From Paenibacillus helianthi (GTDB lineage Bacteria; Bacillota; Bacilli; Paenibacillales; Paenibacillaceae): DNA of 64,000 nucleotides. Each line of letters begins with the position of its first letter. Position 1 is the first letter of the stretch. Where the stretch lies: NCBI RefSeq assembly GCF_001909055.1, contig NZ_LVWI01000044.1:1-64000 (forward strand), read 5' to 3'. Positions 62,318 to 64,000 of this stretch are shown piece by piece. Under the pieces are notes generated by a model. That model had not been told where the DNA came from, made no database searches, and saw nothing but the letters and a program-made list of their open reading frames with translations. Position numbers and translations under genes: made by a program.

Positions 62318-63286
62318 ATGAACATTCATAGTGCCGGAATCGATGTGGGCGGAACCAAAACGCTGTTATGCCTGGTTGACGAAGAAGGAAATATCCTGGC
62401 GCAGCATAAGCTTGAGACGCAACTTACGCGTGATCCCCGGCTGTTCTTCGCCTGGTTGTTTGATGAATTGGGGCAGTTCTGCGCAGCAAATGGAGGCGGT
62501 CTTGCCTCACTCAGCGGAATTGGCATCGGGTTTCCCGGGGTGATGAATGAATCCACAGGGATTCTATCCAGTGCCCCTGCACTGAATTGGCCTGCCATAG
62601 ATATCCGTCCGGTCATCGCAGCCCATTATCCGGGGATAATTGTGCTTGATAACGATGTGAATATGGCGGCGCTTGGAGAGCATGCTGCCGGAGCCGCCGC
62701 CGGCTCTGAGGATTTTATGATGATTACGGTAGGAACGGGGATTGGCGGAGCTATGTTTTTGAACGGGCAGCTGTACCGGGGGGCCGGATTTTCGGCCGGT
62801 GAGATTGGTTACTTGATTCTTGAACCGGAAGCAGACCTTGCTTCTGCCGATTCGGAGAACAGTGAATTCGGGCCTTTTGAAATGGCTGTGTCCGGTACAG
62901 GGATTGGCCAGAAGGCCGCCGATTATCTGCTTGAGGACAGCCGTTTCTCCCTGATCCGGCAAATCGCGGGAAGCGGACCGGTCCGGGCGGAGCATGTATT
63001 TGCAGCAGTGGCACAGGAAGATGCAGCCGCTGTGCAGATTTTGAACAAGTCTTATGACCAGATGGCGGTTGTCATTAAGAACATAACGATCACTCTGGAC
63101 CTTCATCTAATCATTCTCGGAGGCGGAGTGGTGGAGAAGAATGCTGGATATGTCCAGGAAATTGCCGGCCGGGTAAGCCGTTACACTCCGCGTCAACCGG
63201 TAATCATCAGGCAGGCGGTCTTGGGTAATCAAGCTGGTGCCATCGGAGCTGCGGCAGCGGTCAGGAGCAGACTGGCAGGTAAATAG
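62318..63286 (+). CDS. ROK-family sugar kinase
   Basis: The 322-residue protein has the phosphate-binding motif GIDVGGTKTLL, a catalytic Asp in DNDVNMAALGEHAAG and the GxGxGG loop (VGTGIGG). The usual EIGH zinc ligand is EIGY here and the Cys cluster is absent, so zinc is probably not bound. Sugar specificity is unknown. ATG 62318 lies eight bases after CTGGAGGG. The gene follows the repressor by 32 bases and is probably in its operon. Confidence 0.9.
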   Translation: MNIHSAGIDVGGTKTLLCLVDEEGNILAQHKLETQLTRDPRLFFAWLFDELGQFCAANGGGLASLSGIGIGFPGVMNESTGILSSAPALNWPAIDIRPVIAAHYPGIIVLDNDVNMAALGEHAAGAAAGSEDFMMITVGTGIGGAMFLNGQLYRGAGFSAGEIGYLILEPEADLASADSENSEFGPFEMAVSGTGIGQKAADYLLEDSRFSLIRQIAGSGPVRAEHVFAAVAQEDAAAVQILNKSYDQMAVVIKNITITLDLHLIILGGGVVEKNAGYVQEIAGRVSRYTPRQPVIIRQAVLGNQAGAIGAAAAVRSRLAGK

Positions 63287-63330
63287 GATTGGGATTCATC
63301 TCCTGCAAATAGATGGCCCCCTAATAAAAG

Positions 63331-63384
63331 AAACAGCGGCAGTCAGGGACGACAAATGAAGTCCCTGACTGCCGCTGTTTTATT
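63331..63384 (+). terminator. Strong intrinsic terminator after the ROK operon
   Basis: A perfect 20-bp stem (63331-63350 with 63361-63380) with a ten-base loop is followed by TATTG. It ends the ROK repressor-kinase operon. Confidence 0.88.
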
Positions 63385-63443
63385 GAAAAAACGTTTCCCG
63401 TTAGCTCAGCACGGTTATGCTTATTTGGAACGAACAGAAGTCA

Positions 63444-64000
63444 CTAAGCATGTATTTCCAGATCGATATCATTTTGATTTAAAAACTTCAATAAATCGTT
63501 ATTCAGCTGCACAATTTCCTTTTTGGCACTATTCGCATAATCCGGCAGCAGCATATCCTTCACCATTTTTGTCCGCAGCCAGATCATAAAGAACAAATCC
63601 AACACCCAATTTGGGAATATAAGCACCATTTTAAATACAGAAGGATGAATGGCAACGCCAGCTTTTTGGATGGCCCTTAAATACGTTTTTAGAGTGAGGG
63701 TTATTTGGTGTGCCGTTTTTCTGGTTCTAACTGTTTTTTCGTCGATTATCTTATTTCCTACATGTAGAACACTAAGCAACGCAATGTCCGATACGGAATG
63801 AGTTATCAGATATGATTTCATGTCCTTATGAATTGTGCAGGGAAGCTTTGCTGTTTTAAATAATTGTACGAGGTTTTCTACACGTTCGGTCACTTCACCG
63901 CTTATTTCTCCAAACTTAGTAGCTATCAGAATCTTTGGCGGGAACCGGGCATACAAAATCCCCTCTTTAATCTGTCCGCCGGCACCAGGAAAAGCGGGTA
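63444..64000 (-). CDS. Ketopantoate-reductase-like (ApbA/PanE family) protein, 5' end outside window
   Basis: The visible minus-strand frame runs through the window edge without a start, and reads FPGAGGQIKEGILYARF upstream of the part that begins KILIATKFGEISGEVTERV. This is the central part and C-terminal helical domain of a 2-dehydropantoate 2-reductase family member (NADPH-dependent reductase). The N-terminal Rossmann motif lies beyond 64000. True panE function cannot be confirmed. Confidence 0.75.
   Translation of the reverse strand, partial: PAFPGAGGQIKEGILYARFPPKILIATKFGEISGEVTERVENLVQLFKTAKLPCTIHKDMKSYLITHSVSDIALLSVLHVGNKIIDEKTVRTRKTAHQITLTLKTYLRAIQKAGVAIHPSVFKMVLIFPNWVLDLFFMIWLRTKMVKDMLLPDYANSAKKEIVQLNNDLLKFLNQNDIDLEIHA

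Overview
The window looks like a chromosomal segment of a Paenibacillus-type, endospore-forming Firmicute. This is inferred from gene content and not from a database match. The signs are a Bacillus-like 23S-5S rRNA end, strong AGGAGG ribosome binding sites with many TTG and GTG starts, lipoprotein/LplB/YtcP sugar importers without an ATPase gene, a large membrane-bound AraC regulator with a sensor domain, a DUF3231 spore-type protein, and very large secreted glycosidases with Big_2 and FIMAH-like tails.

Layout. 1-540: end of an rRNA operon (3' end of 23S, 5S, terminator). 689-2666: a sodium:neurotransmitter-type symporter and a pyridoxamine-oxidase-like stress protein. 3043-10991: an arabinan/L-arabinoside group: a DUF1680 beta-L-arabinofuranosidase, a GH43 and a multidomain GH51 enzyme. 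11089-29454: a long polysaccharide-use region. It holds a sensor AraC regulator divergent from an ABC importer (binding lipoprotein plus two permeases, with a good cre site), a 1507-residue secreted beta-helix protein, an alginate-lyase-fold protein, a GH88 unsaturated uronyl hydrolase, two small AraC regulators, a GHL6-type glycosidase and a beta-lactamase-fold hydrolase. 29602-40919: a compact fructan locus: a LacI repressor, paired operator-like sites, an importer, an intracellular GH32, a ROK fructokinase and a secreted 1269-residue GH32.

41039-44208: an MFS multidrug exporter with a divergent TetR regulator, then a DegV protein. 44580-48277: a GH115 enzyme convergent with an AraC regulator. 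48419-54445: amino acid permease, LysE exporter, MFS exporter, a truncated LtaS-like sulfatase and an erythromycin-esterase-like protein. 54435-59557 (minus strand): GH13 alpha-glycosidase, DUF3231 protein, an Asp-box protein and three small beta-rich proteins that may be a spore-surface set. 59729-63286: GNAT, TetR, a XylR-like ROK repressor under a perfect 30-base operator palindrome, and a ROK kinase. 63444-64000: a ketopantoate-reductase-like gene cut by the window edge.

How the genes work together. The sugar loci follow one plan: secreted enzymes cut polymer outside, lipoprotein importers take up oligosaccharides (powered, I infer, by a shared MsmX-type ATPase elsewhere), and cytoplasmic glycosidases finish the job. 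Each locus has its own regulator, with probable CcpA sites in some promoters. Broken or remnant genes (LtaS-like, a ferritin-like fragment, a 33-codon fragment) lie in the accessory stretch 44.2-53.1 kb. I found no CRISPR array, transposase, prophage, tRNA or defence system.
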